NCBI GenBank assembly: GCA_012839185.1
Contig: DUNU01000014.1
Coordinates: 62,001 to 126,000, forward strand
Length of the DNA stretch: 64,000 bases
From: Clostridiales bacterium
GTDB taxonomy: Bacteria; Bacillota; Clostridia; Oscillospirales; Acutalibacteraceae
Direction of reading: 5' to 3'
The notes under the pieces: model-generated
The model's input: the letters and a program-made list of their open reading frames with translations, nothing else
The model's database searches: none
Told to the model about the DNA's origin: nothing
Shown: in pieces, positions 52,721 to 61,936 of the stretch
Layout of the letters: each line of letters begins with the position of its first letter
Numbering within the stretch: the stretch's first letter is position 1
Made by a program: the position numbers and the translations under genes

Positions 52721-53748
52721 GTAAGAAAAATGAAAATCTCGTAATTGAAAATGTTTTCACCCCGGTGGAATATGACCCACAATATATTTTACAGGTAAAT
52801 GCTCTTAAAAAATATTTCCCGATAAAAGACGGTATTGTCGCAAAAACTGTCGGTTATGTCCGTGCCGTTGATAATGTTACGTTTAACTTAAAGCGTGGCA
52901 CAACAATGGGATTGGTTGGTGAATCCGGTTGCGGAAAAACTACTGCCGGTCGTACCATTTTAAGACTTTATCCCGAAAAAACAGGCGGTCAGGTTCTGTT
53001 TAACGGTAAGGAAGTTTACGATTTATCTTCAAAAGAACTTCGTGAGATACGCACAAAAATGCAGATAATTTTCCAAGACCCGTTCTCATCACTGTCTCCA
53101 CGTATGCCGGTCGGTGAAATTATCGGTGAGGCTGTTCGTGAACATAATTTAGTTCCTAAAGCTGAATATAACGATTATATCGACAATGTAATGGAAAACT
53201 GCGGTCTTCAACATTATCACAAGGCTCGTTATCCTCATGAATTTTCAGGCGGACAGCGTCAGAGAATTTGTATTGCCAGAGCACTTGCATTAAATCCCGA
53301 ATTTGTCGTTTGTGATGAGCCTGTTTCCGCTCTTGATGTATCCATTCAGGCACAAATTATTAACTTGCTTAACGACTTGCAGGATAAGTATAAACTTACA
53401 TATTTATTTATTTCCCATGACTTATCCGTTGTTGAGCATATTTCCGATGCTGTCGGTGTTATGTATCTGGGCAACTTGGTAGAATACGGAGATACGGAAG
53501 ATATATTCAAAAATCCCTTACATCCGTACACAAAGGCTCTTTTCTCGGCTATTCCCATTCCCGATCCGACAATCAAGATGGAAAGAATTGTCCTTGAAGG
53601 GTCTATTCCGTCTCCTGCAAATCCTCCGTCGGGATGTAAATTCCATACAAGATGTAAGTCTGCAACCGAGCGTTGCAAGACCGAAGTTCCCGTTCAGAAA
53701 GAAATGGAACCCGGTCATTATGTCGTATGTCATCTCTATGATGAATAA
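52717..53748 (+). CDS. Peptide ABC transporter ATP-binding protein, OppF/DppF type
   Basis: 343 residues. Starts with the OppF-typical LQVNALKKYFPIKDG. Walker A GESGCGKTTAGRTI, RTKMQIIFQDPFSSLSPRMP, signature FSGGQRQRICIARAL, Walker B FVVCDEPVSALDVS, SHDLSVV. C-terminal Cys-rich oligopeptide domain (GCKFHTRCKSATERC). Complements OppD as the second ATPase. Confidence 0.95.
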   Translation: MSKKNENLVIENVFTPVEYDPQYILQVNALKKYFPIKDGIVAKTVGYVRAVDNVTFNLKRGTTMGLVGESGCGKTTAGRTILRLYPEKTGGQVLFNGKEVYDLSSKELREIRTKMQIIFQDPFSSLSPRMPVGEIIGEAVREHNLVPKAEYNDYIDNVMENCGLQHYHKARYPHEFSGGQRQRICIARALALNPEFVVCDEPVSALDVSIQAQIINLLNDLQDKYKLTYLFISHDLSVVEHISDAVGVMYLGNLVEYGDTEDIFKNPLHPYTKALFSAIPIPDPTIKMERIVLEGSIPSPANPPSGCKFHTRCKSATERCKTEVPVQKEMEPGHYVVCHLYDE

Positions 53749-53753
53749 GTGTC

Positions 53754-54047
53754 ATGAGTAAGAAATTTTATGATGACGATGATGGTCGCACCATTGCCGA
53801 TATGAGCAGTTTAGACCGTCCGCCGATGTTCATTCCGAAGTTCCCCAAAAGAGATTCAAGTGAGAAAAATCACGAGATTACAGAGGGGGCAGAAACAAAC
53901 GAAAGACCTTGGGAAAACAATGAAATGTCAAGGGAAGAACGAAAAGCCTATGTGTTTGGTGCATTAAAAGCTACTTTGATTATTGCCGGTGTTTTCTTGG
54001 CAGGAATTGCGATTACCATCTGGATAATGCTTGCATTCTGGACTTAA
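53754..54047 (+). CDS. Small single-pass membrane protein at end of peptide ABC operon
   Basis: 97 residues, starting 5 bp after the OppF-type gene stop. Acidic, polar N-terminal 65 residues (YDDDDGRTIADMSS, RPWENNEMSREER) and one C-terminal helix (ALKATLIIAGVFLAGIAITI). No family recognised; cytoplasmic-in tail anchor topology is likely. Followed by a terminator. Confidence 0.65.
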   Translation: MSKKFYDDDDGRTIADMSSLDRPPMFIPKFPKRDSSEKNHEITEGAETNERPWENNEMSREERKAYVFGALKATLIIAGVFLAGIAITIWIMLAFWT

Positions 54048-54051
54048 AATT

Positions 54052-54088
54052 AAAGCCGAGGGATTTATTCTCACGGCTTTATTGTTTT
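54052..54088. terminator. Terminator of the peptide ABC operon (bidirectional)
   Basis: AAAGCCG (54052-54058) pairs with CGGCTTT (54074-54080), followed by ATTGTTTTT. On the other strand the GPH gene reads into the same stem followed by AATTTT. Confidence 0.75.
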
Positions 54089-54112
54089 TCATAGTAAAAG
54101 GGTGTTGTTTTT

Positions 54113-55576
54113 TTATTCTTCGCTTAAATTCCGTTTTTTACGCATTTCGAGAAGTTCGGCATATATAGCTTCTTTTTTCTTTCCTGTGTAGTTATCAAAC
54201 AAGAACGCAATAGCTGAAAGAGTATTGCCCAAAAGTCCGCACAGAGTGAAGGTTCTGAATATACCTCTTAAAGTTTTGGGAGTTTGAACGGTCGGTTTTC
54301 CGCTTGTCAAATCCTTTGACTTATAGCCGATGAATTTGAAGATTAAATTATACAAATTGGCTCTTGCGAGATTTATAAACTTGCCGATAAGCGTTTGTGC
54401 GGATGAAAGAATACCGTCGGAGCGAATTGCAGAGCCGTAGGTTTTTTCTGAATACCATTCCATATAGTCGGTTGAGTCGGCAACAATAATTTTTCTTGAT
54501 GCCCCTTGAGCGTAGTTCGGCATTCCCGCAAAACCGATAAGAATACCTATTATATAGCGTTTTTTGCGTAATTTTTCAAGATTAAAGTTAATATTGAACA
54601 TTGACATGATGGCATAGAAAAACGCGGTGTATGAATATCCGCCGACGAGGCTATTTCTTGCACTGACTTTGTTGCCGATAAAGGGAACTGTCAGAAGTCC
54701 GCCGTATGCAAGCGTTCCGGAAACAGTATCAATAATTGCTTTCATTCGGATATCGTCCAAGGTGTCTTCATAGAGATAGGGAAGTAAACTATAAGTAATC
54801 TGGCGAATCATATCGGAGAGAAGCGAGAATTGAAGCACAATAAAGGGACGATTATGCAGAATGGCAAGAACTTTTTCTTTTGACCATTGCAATTTCTTAT
54901 CGTCCTGACGAGCACCGATTGCGATTGCAGGTCGGTCTTTAACCATAAAATACGGCAAAAGCATTGAGCCGAAACCGATAATGGCAAAAACCAAAGCAAC
55001 TATGAAATAAAGCTTTTCTTTCATAATCGGGTCATTTGTTGAGCCTACAATAATCGGAATAATCCAGCCCGGCAGCATTGAACCTAAAGACGAGGCAAGT
55101 GAGGACATTGTAAAGAAGTTTTTTCTGTCGCTCGGCACATCGCACATACGAAGTCCCAATGTTGCCATAGCAATATCAAAGAATGCATCGGCAATCTCGA
55201 AAATCAATGTGCAGGCAAGAGACCATATAAAGTTGAAAGCAGCACTTGAAGACGGGACAATAAACAGCAGCAGGGAAGTGATTGCAAAAGGAATAGGCAT
55301 AATAAGCGAAAAACGACGAAGGTAGGTACTGCCTCGTTTTTGTTGCTTATCGTAGAGAGCACCGGCAATCGGAGGAACAAAGAAACTCACTATTGTTGTG
55401 ATATTCTCTTTTATAAGCATCTGATTTTCGTCTACGCCCATAAAGTTTCGGGCGAATTTGTCCCCGTAGGTATGGACACTGTCTTGCCCCATTGCGTTGC
55501 CGAATATGCCGCCGGCATAACTTAACTGTTCTTTAATGCTCAGGTTTGTTGAGAGCATTTGGGTTAACTTTGACAA
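54113..55576 (-). CDS. GPH-family (MFS) sugar:cation symporter-like transporter
   Basis: 487 residues. TTG start at 55576, 5 nt after GGAG; nearby ATGs run into stops. About 12 hydrophobic helices, N-terminal KEQLSYAGGIFGNAMGQDSV and PPIAGALYDKQQKRGSTYLR, which takes the place of the D-P-xxG-xxxD-R GPH motif in degenerate form. It is like the transporter at 1-1510 in architecture but much diverged. Substrate unknown. Transcribed divergently from tex. Confidence 0.82.
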   Translation of the reverse strand: MSKLTQMLSTNLSIKEQLSYAGGIFGNAMGQDSVHTYGDKFARNFMGVDENQMLIKENITTIVSFFVPPIAGALYDKQQKRGSTYLRRFSLIMPIPFAITSLLLFIVPSSSAAFNFIWSLACTLIFEIADAFFDIAMATLGLRMCDVPSDRKNFFTMSSLASSLGSMLPGWIIPIIVGSTNDPIMKEKLYFIVALVFAIIGFGSMLLPYFMVKDRPAIAIGARQDDKKLQWSKEKVLAILHNRPFIVLQFSLLSDMIRQITYSLLPYLYEDTLDDIRMKAIIDTVSGTLAYGGLLTVPFIGNKVSARNSLVGGYSYTAFFYAIMSMFNINFNLEKLRKKRYIIGILIGFAGMPNYAQGASRKIIVADSTDYMEWYSEKTYGSAIRSDGILSSAQTLIGKFINLARANLYNLIFKFIGYKSKDLTSGKPTVQTPKTLRGIFRTFTLCGLLGNTLSAIAFLFDNYTGKKKEAIYAELLEMRKKRNLSEE

Positions 55577-55606
55577 ATCATCTCCTCATTTCTTTTGTTT
55601 TTTTAT

Positions 55607-55635
55607 ATTTTATCATGTTTGAGCCTTGAATGCAA
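55607..55635 (-). promoter_or_regulatory. Promoter of the GPH transporter
   Basis: Minus strand TTGCAT (55630-55635), 17-bp spacer, TAAAAT (55607-55612), 30 bp before the TTG start. Confidence 0.7.
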
Positions 55636-55657
55636 GCATTGTTTTTAAAAATATTGC

Positions 55658-55686
55658 TTGATTATGTAGCCAATGTGTAGTATAAT
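55658..55686 (+). promoter_or_regulatory. Promoter of tex
   Basis: TTGATT (55658-55663), 17-bp spacer, TATAAT (55681-55686), 25 bp before ATG 55712. Confidence 0.65.
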
Positions 55687-55711
55687 ATAAAGTTAGAATA
55701 GGAGAGAAATT

Positions 55712-57868
55712 ATGACAAATCACATTCAGATACTTTCAAAAGAATTTAACTTAAACGCCCTTCATATTGAGAATGTAATCAATCTGATTGACGAGGGAAA
55801 TACCATCCCCTTTATCGCCCGTTACCGTAAGGAAATGACCGGTGCGATGGATGATCAGGTTCTTCGAGAAGTTGCCGACAGGCTTAACTATCTTCGTAAT
55901 TTGGATAAACGCAAAGAAGAAGTTTTGACCTCCATTGAAAATCAAGGCAAACTCACCGACGAGTTAAGAGAAGCGGTTGAGGCTTGTCTGACTTTGGCTC
56001 AGGTTGAAGACGTTTACAGACCTTATAAGCAGAAGAAACGCACGAGAGCAACTATTGCTCGTGAAAAGGGTTTGGAGCCGCTTGCTGCACTTATTTTTGC
56101 TCAGGAATTTGACGGAGATTTGAACGCGGAAGCTGAAAAATTCATTGATGAAGAAAAAGGTGTTGATTCGATTGAATCGGCATTGGCGGGAGCGTCGGAT
56201 ATTATCGCTGAAGATATTTCGGACAGTGCGGATATTCGTACCGAATTAAAAGAGAGTATCAACAAATTTGCCAGCCTTTCAACTCTTGCAAACACTGAAG
56301 AAGACACGGTGTATTCTATGTACTATGAATACAGCGAGCCGGTCGATAAAATTCCGAGTCACAGAATTTTAGCTATAAATCGTGGCGAAAATGAGGGTAT
56401 GCTTAAAGTTACCCTTGATTATTCCATTGAAAAGGCATTGGATATAATCGAAAAAGAAGTAATTATTAAGAACAGCACAACCGCTGATTTCTTGAAAAAT
56501 ACTATTGAGGATAGTTATTCCCGTCTTATTTTCCCGTCTGTTGAACGTGAAATTCGCAATCAACTTACAGACATGGCAAATGAGCAGGCAATTCGTAATT
56601 TCAGTATAAACTTAAAGCCCCTTTTGATGCAAGCTCCGCTTAAAAATAATGTCGTAATGGGCTTTGACCCTGCATACAGAACGGGTTGCAAAATTGCTGT
56701 TGTTGACCCGACGGGCAAGGTGCTTGACACGACTGTCGTTTATCCCACCCCTCCGCATAATCGTACCGATGAAGCAAAATTAAAGTTATCGGCAATGATA
56801 AGAAAACACGGTGTAAATGTAATATCAATCGGTAACGGCACAGCCTCGAAAGAGAGCGAAATTTTTGTTGCAGATATGATTAAGGATTTCCCCGGTGTCA
56901 AATATATGGTAGTAAGTGAAGCCGGTGCATCCGTTTATTCCGCATCAAAATTGGGAGCGGAAGAATTTCCCGATTTTGACGTGGCTTTACGTTCTGCTGT
57001 TTCCATTGCAAGACGCTTGCAAGACCCGCTTGCAGAACTTGTAAAAATCGATCCCAAGGCAATTGGTGTCGGACAATATCAACACGATATGCCGCAAGCC
57101 AGATTGGGAGAAGCGTTGGCGGGTGTTGTCGAGGACTGTGTAAACAGCGTCGGTGTTGATTTGAACACCGCATCCCCCTCACTTTTATCTTATGTTTCCG
57201 GTATTTCCTCATCGGTATCACAGAATATCGTTACCTATCGTGAGGAAAACGGCTCATTTACCAAACGTTCACAACTCCTTAAAGTCCCGAAATTAGGTCC
57301 CAAGACTTATGAACAGTGTGCAGGTTTCCTGCGTGTTCCCGGCGGAGAGAATATTCTTGATAACACCGGTGTTCACCCCGAAAGTTATGCTGCTGCGGAA
57401 AGTCTTTTGGCTGAAACGGACTACACTCTTGATGATGTCAAAAACGGTAAGGTTCTTGACATTTATTACAGGACAAAACAAATCGGTGAACGTGAATTAT
57501 CAGAAAAAATCGGTGTAGGCATTCCGACGATTCGTGACATAGTAACCGAACTTATGAAACCCGGTCTTGATCCTCGTGATGAACTTCCGAAACCCATGCT
57601 TCGTTCCGATGTTATGGGCATGGAAGACCTTAAAGAAGGTATGATTTTAAAAGGTACGGTTCGCAATGTGATTGATTTTGGTGTATTTGTTGATATCGGT
57701 GTCCATCAGGACGGTTTGGTGCATATTTCGCAGATTTCCGACAGGCGAATCAATCACCCGTCCGATGTTCTTAAAGTCGGTCAGATTATAAAAGTTCAGG
57801 TATTATCCGTTGACTTGAAGAAAAAACGCATCGGACTTACCATGAAAATCAAGAATGATAATGCTTAA
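55712..57868 (+). CDS. tex: Tex-family RNA-binding transcription accessory protein
   Basis: 718 residues, complete Tex layout: N-terminal helical domain (NTIPFIARYRKEMTGAMDD), YqgF-like domain (VVMGFDPAYRTGCKIAVVD), HhH domain (VGVDLNTASPSLLSYVSGI) and C-terminal S1 domain (GMILKGTVRNVIDFGVFVDI). Binds nucleic acid and influences transcription and toxin or stress gene expression in other bacteria. Start after GGAGAG. Followed by an unrelated nucleosidase gene 15 bp on. Confidence 0.96.
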   Translation: MTNHIQILSKEFNLNALHIENVINLIDEGNTIPFIARYRKEMTGAMDDQVLREVADRLNYLRNLDKRKEEVLTSIENQGKLTDELREAVEACLTLAQVEDVYRPYKQKKRTRATIAREKGLEPLAALIFAQEFDGDLNAEAEKFIDEEKGVDSIESALAGASDIIAEDISDSADIRTELKESINKFASLSTLANTEEDTVYSMYYEYSEPVDKIPSHRILAINRGENEGMLKVTLDYSIEKALDIIEKEVIIKNSTTADFLKNTIEDSYSRLIFPSVEREIRNQLTDMANEQAIRNFSINLKPLLMQAPLKNNVVMGFDPAYRTGCKIAVVDPTGKVLDTTVVYPTPPHNRTDEAKLKLSAMIRKHGVNVISIGNGTASKESEIFVADMIKDFPGVKYMVVSEAGASVYSASKLGAEEFPDFDVALRSAVSIARRLQDPLAELVKIDPKAIGVGQYQHDMPQARLGEALAGVVEDCVNSVGVDLNTASPSLLSYVSGISSSVSQNIVTYREENGSFTKRSQLLKVPKLGPKTYEQCAGFLRVPGGENILDNTGVHPESYAAAESLLAETDYTLDDVKNGKVLDIYYRTKQIGERELSEKIGVGIPTIRDIVTELMKPGLDPRDELPKPMLRSDVMGMEDLKEGMILKGTVRNVIDFGVFVDIGVHQDGLVHISQISDRRINHPSDVLKVGQIIKVQVLSVDLKKKRIGLTMKIKNDNA

Positions 57869-57883
57869 TTTTTAGAGGAAAAT

Positions 57884-58567
57884 ATGAAGATAGGTATTGT
57901 TATTGCGGATATTGATGAGTTTATCCCTGCAATAGAAACATTCAGAAACACGGACGGATTTTTTGATTTTACAGAACGTGATTTTTACGGATATAAGGCT
58001 GTTGAATTTCGTGCAAACGCACACGAGGTAACGGCTGTATTATGCGGTATCGGCAAGGTAAATGCTGCAACCGTAACAGCATATTTAATTGCAAACGGAG
58101 CCGAAAGTATAATGAATATCGGTCTTTCCGGTGCTGTTTCGGGTGTCGGCAGAGGTGATATTGCCGTTGGTGTCGAGTTTGTTGAATGCGATTTTGACTT
58201 ATCTCCATTGGGTTTTGAATACGGAAAAAAGCCGTCGCAGGTTAATACATATAAAGGCGATGAAAAATTGATAGACCTTGCATTACGGTTTCAGAATATG
58301 AAAAAATGCAAGTTCGGAACAGGTGATTTTTTCTTGGCTGACACCGAAACAAAGAACAAGTTTATTGAACTTTTTAAGATTAACGCTTTTGATATGGAAA
58401 CCGCAGCGATTGCAAGTGTCTGTCATTTTGCCGAAGTTCCGTTATTATCTATACGCAAAATGTCCGATAATGCCGATGAAACGGCGGATGATCATTATCA
58501 GGACATGAATGAAAAGCAGGATGTTGATTGCGGCAAGATTCTTGCTTTGGTAATCTCGGCAATATAA
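57884..58567 (+). CDS. MTA/SAH nucleosidase-like (PNP/UDP phosphorylase superfamily)
   Basis: 227 residues of the MtnN type: GIVIADIDEFIPAIE, CGIGKVNAATVTAYLI, NIGLSGAVSGVGRGDI, TGDFFLADTETKN, FDMETAAIASVCHF (purine-ribose binding Met-Glu) and SIRKMSDNAD with the catalytic Asp. Would cleave 5'-methylthioadenosine and S-adenosylhomocysteine. One-base stop/start overlap (TAATG) with mtaB, itself a SAM-consuming enzyme that produces such by-products, which is a sensible pairing. Confidence 0.9.
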   Translation: MKIGIVIADIDEFIPAIETFRNTDGFFDFTERDFYGYKAVEFRANAHEVTAVLCGIGKVNAATVTAYLIANGAESIMNIGLSGAVSGVGRGDIAVGVEFVECDFDLSPLGFEYGKKPSQVNTYKGDEKLIDLALRFQNMKKCKFGTGDFFLADTETKNKFIELFKINAFDMETAAIASVCHFAEVPLLSIRKMSDNADETADDHYQDMNEKQDVDCGKILALVISAI

Positions 58568-59865
58568 TGAATTTTTCAATCTATACGCTCGGTTGCAAAG
58601 TCAATCAATACGACAGTCAGGAGATAAGCGAAAACTTACAGCGAAACGGTTATACTGCCGTTTCGCCTTCTCAGTTTACAGATATTTTTATTGTAAATTC
58701 CTGTACCGTTACTGCTGAAAGCGACCGAAAAACCCGTCAGGTCGTAAGAAAATTCAAGCGAATGAATCCGCAAGGTTTGGTGCTTTTAACCGGTTGTATG
58801 ACACAAGCTTTTCCGAAACAGGGAGAAGATTTAATTGAGGCGGATATTGTTATCGGTAATCGTCAGAATGCAGATATTCCAAGGCTTATTTCAAAATATC
58901 TGGAAAACAAAGAGCGTCTTGTTCGCTATCAGAAGCATGAAAAAGATGATGTTTATATAGGCGGAATAATTGAGAATTTCGATGAACATACGAGAGCATT
59001 TATTAAAATTCAGGACGGTTGCAATCGTTATTGTTCATATTGTGCGATACCTTATGCACGGGGTTTTTCCCGCAGCAAATCGCTTGAAATGATAGAAAAA
59101 GAGCTTAAAACTGTTGCGAAAAACGGGTATAAAGAAGTAGTTTTTGTCGGTATAAATCTGTCCGATTACAGATATGACGGAAAAAGATTGGATTCGGTTG
59201 TAAGGCTGGCAGAAAATATTTCGGGAATAGAAAGAATAAGATTGGGCTCATTGGAACCCGACCATATCACAGCAGACATGCTCCAGAAATTTGCTTCCTG
59301 CTCGAAGTTTTGCCCACAATTTCATATTTCACTTCAAAGCGGCTCGGATTTTGTGTTAAAACGAATGAACAGACATTATAACAGTGCTGAATATTCTGAG
59401 CTTTGTAAAAATATCAGAGAAATATTCAACGATGCCACAATAACAACGGATATAATATGCGGTTTTCCCGGTGAAACGGATGAAATGTTTGAGGAAACCT
59501 GCAAATTTGTCAGGAAGATTGGCTTTGAAAAGGTGCATATTTTTCCGTATTCGCAGCGTGAGGGTACACTTGCGGCAAGAATGCCTGACCAGATTCAAAA
59601 AAGTGTAAAAGAAGAACGCTGTGCAAAATTAAACACGATATGCGAAGGCTCTCGTTTTGACTTTATGAATGCTCAAATCGGGAAAGAAGTTGAAGTATTA
59701 TTTGAAAATTCCGAGAAAAACAACGAGGGAACGACTTATACAAATAGGGGATATACAAGGAATTATTTACCCGTATTAGTTGTATGTGATACAGATTTGC
59801 AAGGCGAAATAAGAAAAATCACGATTTTTGAACAGAAAAATGATATTTTGTGCGGAAAAATTTAA
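58567..59865 (+). CDS. mtaB: tRNA t6A37 methylthiotransferase MtaB
   Basis: 432 residues; ATG 58567 overlapping the previous stop. UPF0004 domain with three Cys (TLGCKVNQYDSQE, NSCTV, LTGCMTQ), radical-SAM motif CNRYCSYC, and a C-terminal TRAM-like RNA-binding segment (GKEVEVLFENSEKNN). Converts t6A to ms2t6A at position 37 of ANN-decoding tRNAs. The TLGCKVNQ N-terminus is characteristic of MtaB rather than MiaB. Confidence 0.94.
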   Translation: MNFSIYTLGCKVNQYDSQEISENLQRNGYTAVSPSQFTDIFIVNSCTVTAESDRKTRQVVRKFKRMNPQGLVLLTGCMTQAFPKQGEDLIEADIVIGNRQNADIPRLISKYLENKERLVRYQKHEKDDVYIGGIIENFDEHTRAFIKIQDGCNRYCSYCAIPYARGFSRSKSLEMIEKELKTVAKNGYKEVVFVGINLSDYRYDGKRLDSVVRLAENISGIERIRLGSLEPDHITADMLQKFASCSKFCPQFHISLQSGSDFVLKRMNRHYNSAEYSELCKNIREIFNDATITTDIICGFPGETDEMFEETCKFVRKIGFEKVHIFPYSQREGTLAARMPDQIQKSVKEERCAKLNTICEGSRFDFMNAQIGKEVEVLFENSEKNNEGTTYTNRGYTRNYLPVLVVCDTDLQGEIRKITIFEQKNDILCGKI

Positions 59866-59892
59866 AAAAATTAAATTTTTTACAAAAAACAC

Positions 59893-59921
59893 TTGCAAAA
59901 GTATAAATTCTGTTGTATAAT
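59893..59921 (+). promoter_or_regulatory. Promoter of the DivIC-like/S1 pair
   Basis: TTGCAA (59893-59898), 17-bp spacer, TATAAT (59916-59921), 62 bp before ATG 59984. Confidence 0.8.
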
Positions 59922-59983
59922 GCTTAGTGGTGTATGATAGCATAGTGTCACGATAGAGGAATAAATGATAAAGGAGAATACCG

Positions 59984-60277
59984 ATGCGTAAATTGTTGTT
60001 GAGCAATAAGATATTTTTCGGCATTCTCATTGCTCTTGTGCTTCTTTTAATCGTTCTTTTTTCTACTGTCGGCAGACATACCATAGGGCTTTCAGGGAAG
60101 ATTGAGGAAGTCGAAAGTCAAATAGCTGAAACTCAAAATGCTTATTTTACTTTGCAGCAAGAAAATTCCGAATTGCAGGCAATATTGAACAGTGGCGATT
60201 TCGCTGAACTATACGAAAAATACGCAAAAGAAAACGGTTATATATACCCTGAAGAACATGTATATTATGTTCCGTGA
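59984..60277 (+). CDS. Septum formation initiator (DivIC/FtsL) family protein
   Basis: 97 residues after AAGGAGA. Short cytoplasmic tail, one helix at about 10-29 (FFGILIALVLLLIVLFSTVG), then a coiled coil of about 35 residues (IEEVESQIAETQNAYFTLQQ) and a conserved-looking YAKENGYIYPEEHVYYV tail. Acts in the divisome with FtsB/FtsQ-type partners. In many Firmicutes divIC is followed, as here (17 bp), by a small S1-domain gene. Confidence 0.9.
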   Translation: MRKLLLSNKIFFGILIALVLLLIVLFSTVGRHTIGLSGKIEEVESQIAETQNAYFTLQQENSELQAILNSGDFAELYEKYAKENGYIYPEEHVYYVP

Positions 60278-60294
60278 CAAAGAAAGGATAATTT

Positions 60295-60732
60295 ATGCAA
60301 GTTGAGGTTGGCTCGATTGTTGAGGGTGTTGTAACCGGCATTATGGAGTTTGGTGCTTTTGTAAAACTCCCCACCGGAGAATCCGGTATGGTTCATATTT
60401 CAGAAATTGCAAATTCATTTGTTGCCGACATCAGTACGGTTTTGCAAATAGATCAGATCGTTTCCGTAAAGGTTTTGGGGGAAAACGCAAAAGGCAAAAT
60501 TTCATTGTCTATAAAACAGGCTCTTCCTCCTGAGGAACATGGAGATAAAAAAACCGGACAAAAGAGGCAGAAGGCTCCCCCGAATGTCTGGAAAGGCAAG
60601 GAAAGGGTCGAGCCGCAGACTTTTGATGAAATGATGAGTGCTTTCATTAAAGACAGTGAAGATAAAATTTCGGACTTGAAGAAAGCAAGCGGTACCAAAT
60701 CATCATCCTATAATCGCAGAAATAAGAGATAA
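60295..60732 (+). CDS. S1 RNA-binding domain protein (YabR/YugI type)
   Basis: 145 residues. S1 domain at 1-72 (VEVGSIVEGVVTGIMEFGAF, GMVHISEIANSFV, KGKISLSIKQA) and a basic tail (KKTGQKRQKAPPNVWKG). The sequence and position after a divIC-type gene match Bacillus YabR. Probably ribosome- or RNA-associated. Followed by a terminator. Confidence 0.9.
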   Translation: MQVEVGSIVEGVVTGIMEFGAFVKLPTGESGMVHISEIANSFVADISTVLQIDQIVSVKVLGENAKGKISLSIKQALPPEEHGDKKTGQKRQKAPPNVWKGKERVEPQTFDEMMSAFIKDSEDKISDLKKASGTKSSSYNRRNKR

Positions 60733-60734
60733 TT

Positions 60735-60762
60735 GAATGCAATTAAATTTGCATTCTTTTTT
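60735..60762 (+). terminator. Terminator after the S1-domain gene
   Basis: GAATGCAA (60735-60742) and TTGCATTC (60749-60756) form a perfect 8-bp stem followed by six T. Confidence 0.85.
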
Positions 60763-60783
60763 ATATTTTTATAAAAATTTATC

Positions 60784-60812
60784 TTGACTTTTTTGTTTGA
60801 TTGATTTATAAT
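60784..60812 (+). promoter_or_regulatory. Promoter of the zinc-binding lipoprotein
   Basis: TTGACT (60784-60789), 17-bp spacer, TATAAT (60807-60812), 20 bp before ATG 60833. No obvious Zur-type palindrome was seen. Confidence 0.8.
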
Positions 60813-60832
60813 AAAAGATAGAGGTGATATTT

Positions 60833-61915
60833 ATGAAAAAATTTATTTCTATCTTATGTGTTTTTCTATTGATTTTTGGCTTTACATCCTGTAACCAAAA
60901 GGATTCACCTTCCGACAATTTGCCGGACGATGATACTTCTGCTACTCTATCAATAGTTGTTACTACTTTGCCCATTCATGACTGGATAAAGAATGTATTG
61001 GGCAGCGTTCAGGCGGATATTCATATTTTGATGGATACCGGTGTCGATATGCATTCATTCCAACCGACTGCTGAAGATTTGGTTACATTATCAACGGCAG
61101 ATTTGTTTATATGTATCGGCGGAGACTCTGACCATTGGGTTGAAGATGCACTTAATTCTGCAAAAAATGATGACCTTCAGACTGTTAAATTGCTTGATGT
61201 ATTGGGTGATTCCGTATTGAAAACTGAGCATGCAGATCATGACGAACATGAGCATGAAGAACTTGACAGTCATGCACATGAAGATGAACACCATGACCAT
61301 GAAGAACTTGACAGTCATGCACATGAAGATGAACACCATGACGAAGAGCATCATCACCATGAATTTGATGAGCATGTCTGGCTTTCTCTTCGCAACGCTG
61401 TTGTTTTTGTAAATGAGTTTGCTGATGTTTTGGGAAATATTTCCCCTGAGAATGCTGAAGCATTTAATAAAAATGCAAGCGAATATGTAGCGGCTTTAGA
61501 AGCACTTGATGAAGAATATAAAAACATGGTTGCAGATGCAAAATTTGACACTTTAGTATTTGCTGACAGATTCCCGTTCGCATATTTCGTATCAGATTAC
61601 GGACTAAATCACTTTGCCGCATTTTCCGGTTGTTCCGCTGAAAGTGAAGCGAGTTTTGAAACCCTTGTTTTCTTGGCTGAAAAGGTTGACGAACTCGGAC
61701 TTCCTTATGTCTGTGTGATGAAAGGCTCAGACGGAGAGCTTGCCTCGACGGTTTATAAAAATTCCTCATTGGGCAGCGGTGAACCTCTCGTTCTTGATTC
61801 CATGCAGTCATTTTCAATCGGCGAAGATTATGAAGACGGTACAACATATCTTGATACCATGCGTGCAAATATCCATGTTTTTGCTAAAGCACTTGGCAGT
61901 GATGACTACGTTTAA
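60833..61915 (+). CDS. znuA: Zinc ABC transporter substrate-binding lipoprotein (ZnuA/AdcA family)
   Basis: 360 residues; ATG 60833 after GAGGTGAT. Lipobox GFTSC (Cys20). Cluster A-I metal-binding fold: LSIVVTTLPIHDWIKNVLG, DTGVDMHSFQPTAEDL (ligand His), a His/Asp/Glu-rich loop at about 130-180 with a 15-residue unit (EELDSHAHEDEHHDH) repeated in tandem, FDEHVWLS (ligand His), and FADRFPFAYFVSDYGL. Captures Zn2+ outside the cell. No permease or ATPase gene is adjacent, so the partners are encoded elsewhere. Confidence 0.92.
   Translation: MKKFISILCVFLLIFGFTSCNQKDSPSDNLPDDDTSATLSIVVTTLPIHDWIKNVLGSVQADIHILMDTGVDMHSFQPTAEDLVTLSTADLFICIGGDSDHWVEDALNSAKNDDLQTVKLLDVLGDSVLKTEHADHDEHEHEELDSHAHEDEHHDHEELDSHAHEDEHHDEEHHHHEFDEHVWLSLRNAVVFVNEFADVLGNISPENAEAFNKNASEYVAALEALDEEYKNMVADAKFDTLVFADRFPFAYFVSDYGLNHFAAFSGCSAESEASFETLVFLAEKVDELGLPYVCVMKGSDGELASTVYKNSSLGSGEPLVLDSMQSFSIGEDYEDGTTYLDTMRANIHVFAKALGSDDYV
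61256..61345 (+). repeat. 45-bp tandem repeat inside the zinc-binding lipoprotein gene
   Basis: Two adjacent 45-bp copies (61256-61300 and 61301-61345), identical over the first 42 bases. They encode two copies of a His/Asp/Glu-rich metal-binding unit; near identity at DNA level points to recent duplication. Confidence 0.9.
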
Positions 61916-61936
61916 TATGCTTGATATAATACTATA

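Noticed and set aside
61256-61345. Tandem repeat as a CRISPR-like array
   Set aside because: Only two adjacent copies, no spacers, and in frame within the zinc-binding protein.
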